Under the pieces are notes generated by a model that was not told the origin of the DNA, did no database searches, and worked only from the letters and a program-made list of their open reading frames with translations. A program made the translations under genes and the position numbers. Shown here piece by piece: positions 63,304-64,000 of a stretch of 64,000 bases of DNA. The number at the start of each line of letters is the position of its first letter. Position 1 is the stretch's first letter. The stretch comes from Daedaleopsis sinensis. Lineage: Eukaryota; Basidiomycota; Agaricomycetes; Polyporales; Polyporaceae. The stretch lies in assembly GCA_033807695.1 (NCBI GenBank), contig CM066301.1:1922001-1986000 (forward strand), written 5' to 3'.

Positions 63304-64000
63304 TCACAATCTAGTCAGCGTCATGGTCCGACGTAGATTCATTGGAAACACATACGACTCTAAGACGATGTTCGTGGTCAGCGTAACATGGCGGTGAGAA
63401 CTAGTCGGGGCAACGACGCCCGGTATACCAGGTGCTGGAGGGTTTCGAGCTTGTGCTACAGATTGGCCGGCCCTTGGAACGAAGGAGTGATTAGCCACAC
63501 ACGCGCATATATATGCATAAGGCGAACATAGTAACTCACGTTCCCTCCATCTCCTCTGGTTTCAGTGAGAGCACTGCAGCTGAAGACATGATCACGCTGA
63601 ATGTCGAGGCTGGTGAAATTTGAAGAGTTCAGCGTATGGAGATGAATTGGCGAAGATCGACATACCGGGCATGGATGCTATAACATTCATGATCACTAGA
63701 CACGACATCGAGACAATGAGAGGTCAGCTACTAGATCCATGCGTTCAAGAGACACCCTACAGTTCAAGTTCAATATCGGGAATACCTGTGGAGAGAATAA
63801 GATCATATGCATTGGCGACATACAATCATGCGACGTACCACGGCAGGAATATTGCAAATGAAAGTTCCCAGACAGTACCACAGGCATTGCTCCGATAGTG
63901 CGCCGCCTATCGCGCTTTTGAGTGCAGCCTTCCTCCACAAGCCACAGATGGTCAGGACGAGGATGGCCAGGTCCATGAGGATAGCTGGACATCATTCAGC
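63304..64000 (-). CDS. Multi-pass membrane protein of the basidiomycete DUF6533 type (partial, 5' end outside window)
   Basis: Only the C-terminal exons are present. From the window edge, one frame encodes MDLAILVLTICGLWRKAALK, then WYCLGTFICNIPAV, spliced over a ~60-nt intron to VFPILNLN, then LIMNVIASMP. This pattern (transmembrane helix, LxLWR-A, CN-x-P, LNLNxxMNV) recurs in a large uncharacterised Agaricomycete family with an N-terminal DUF6533. The continuing frame reads VCRSSPIHLHTLNSSNFTS and ends near a donor at 63538. The last exon is tentatively the one ending at 63304 (VTLTTNIVLES). Splice choices near the C-terminus are uncertain. Function unknown. Confidence 0.55.

Overview
The window looks like nuclear DNA from a filamentous basidiomycete (Agaricomycetes, plausibly a polypore-type fungus). 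The genes are intron-dense, with introns of about 50-60 nt, GT-AG borders and CTNAC-type branch sites. DNA is GC-rich and adjacent genes lie on either strand without operons. The protein families (two-PHD Rco1-type regulator, FAS1 protein, OPT transporter, DUF6533-type membrane protein, ArAE/FUSC-like transporter) are typical of this group. Assignment below class level is inference. Each CDS span runs from start codon to stop codon and includes introns.

Layout. 1-1545 is the 3' part of a RecQ helicase (+), convergent with an ArAE/FUSC-like membrane transporter (1723-6158, -) that carries a transposon remnant in one intron. 6159-11929 is a long stretch without a supportable gene; its second half is GC-rich and full of short tandem duplications. 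11930-12938 is a short Zn2Cys6 transcription factor (-). 12939-15148 is non-coding with tandem repeats. 15149-21152 is a large DYRK/Pom1-type kinase (+), and 21672-23297 is a mitochondrial PDK/BCKDK-type kinase (-). 23780-26060 is an unknown coiled-coil protein (+). 26513-28396 is proteasome ATPase RPT1 (-), sharing a 252-bp divergent promoter with the V-ATPase A subunit VMA1 (28649-31053, +). 31471-34013 is a secreted FAS1 protein (+) whose second domain is split by a His/Pro-rich insertion. 34317-35964 is an epoxide hydrolase (-).

A 282-bp MITE with perfect 27-bp terminal inverted repeats and a TA target duplication (36440-36721) lies between the epoxide hydrolase and a mitochondrial protein (37313-38487, +). 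Then come tRNA isopentenyltransferase (38667-40615, -), PRP38 (40860-41971, -) and a secreted SurE-like phosphatase (42352-43893, -). After about 2 kb without a gene come an Rco1/PHF12-like double-PHD protein (45942-49149, +), an OPT transporter (49794-52996, -), a HOOK dynein adaptor (54889-58115, +), an F-box protein (58361-60218, -), a CDC50/LEM3 flippase subunit (60898-62411, -) and a partial multi-pass membrane protein at the right edge (-).

Most of the window is conserved housekeeping content (proteasome, V-ATPase, splicing, tRNA modification, trafficking, polarity, chromatin). I found no gene cluster that reads as a single new pathway. The least ordinary items are the FAS1 insertion, the MITE, the intronic transposon remnant, the repeat-rich gene-free region at 8.8-11.4 kb, and the unknown coiled-coil protein.
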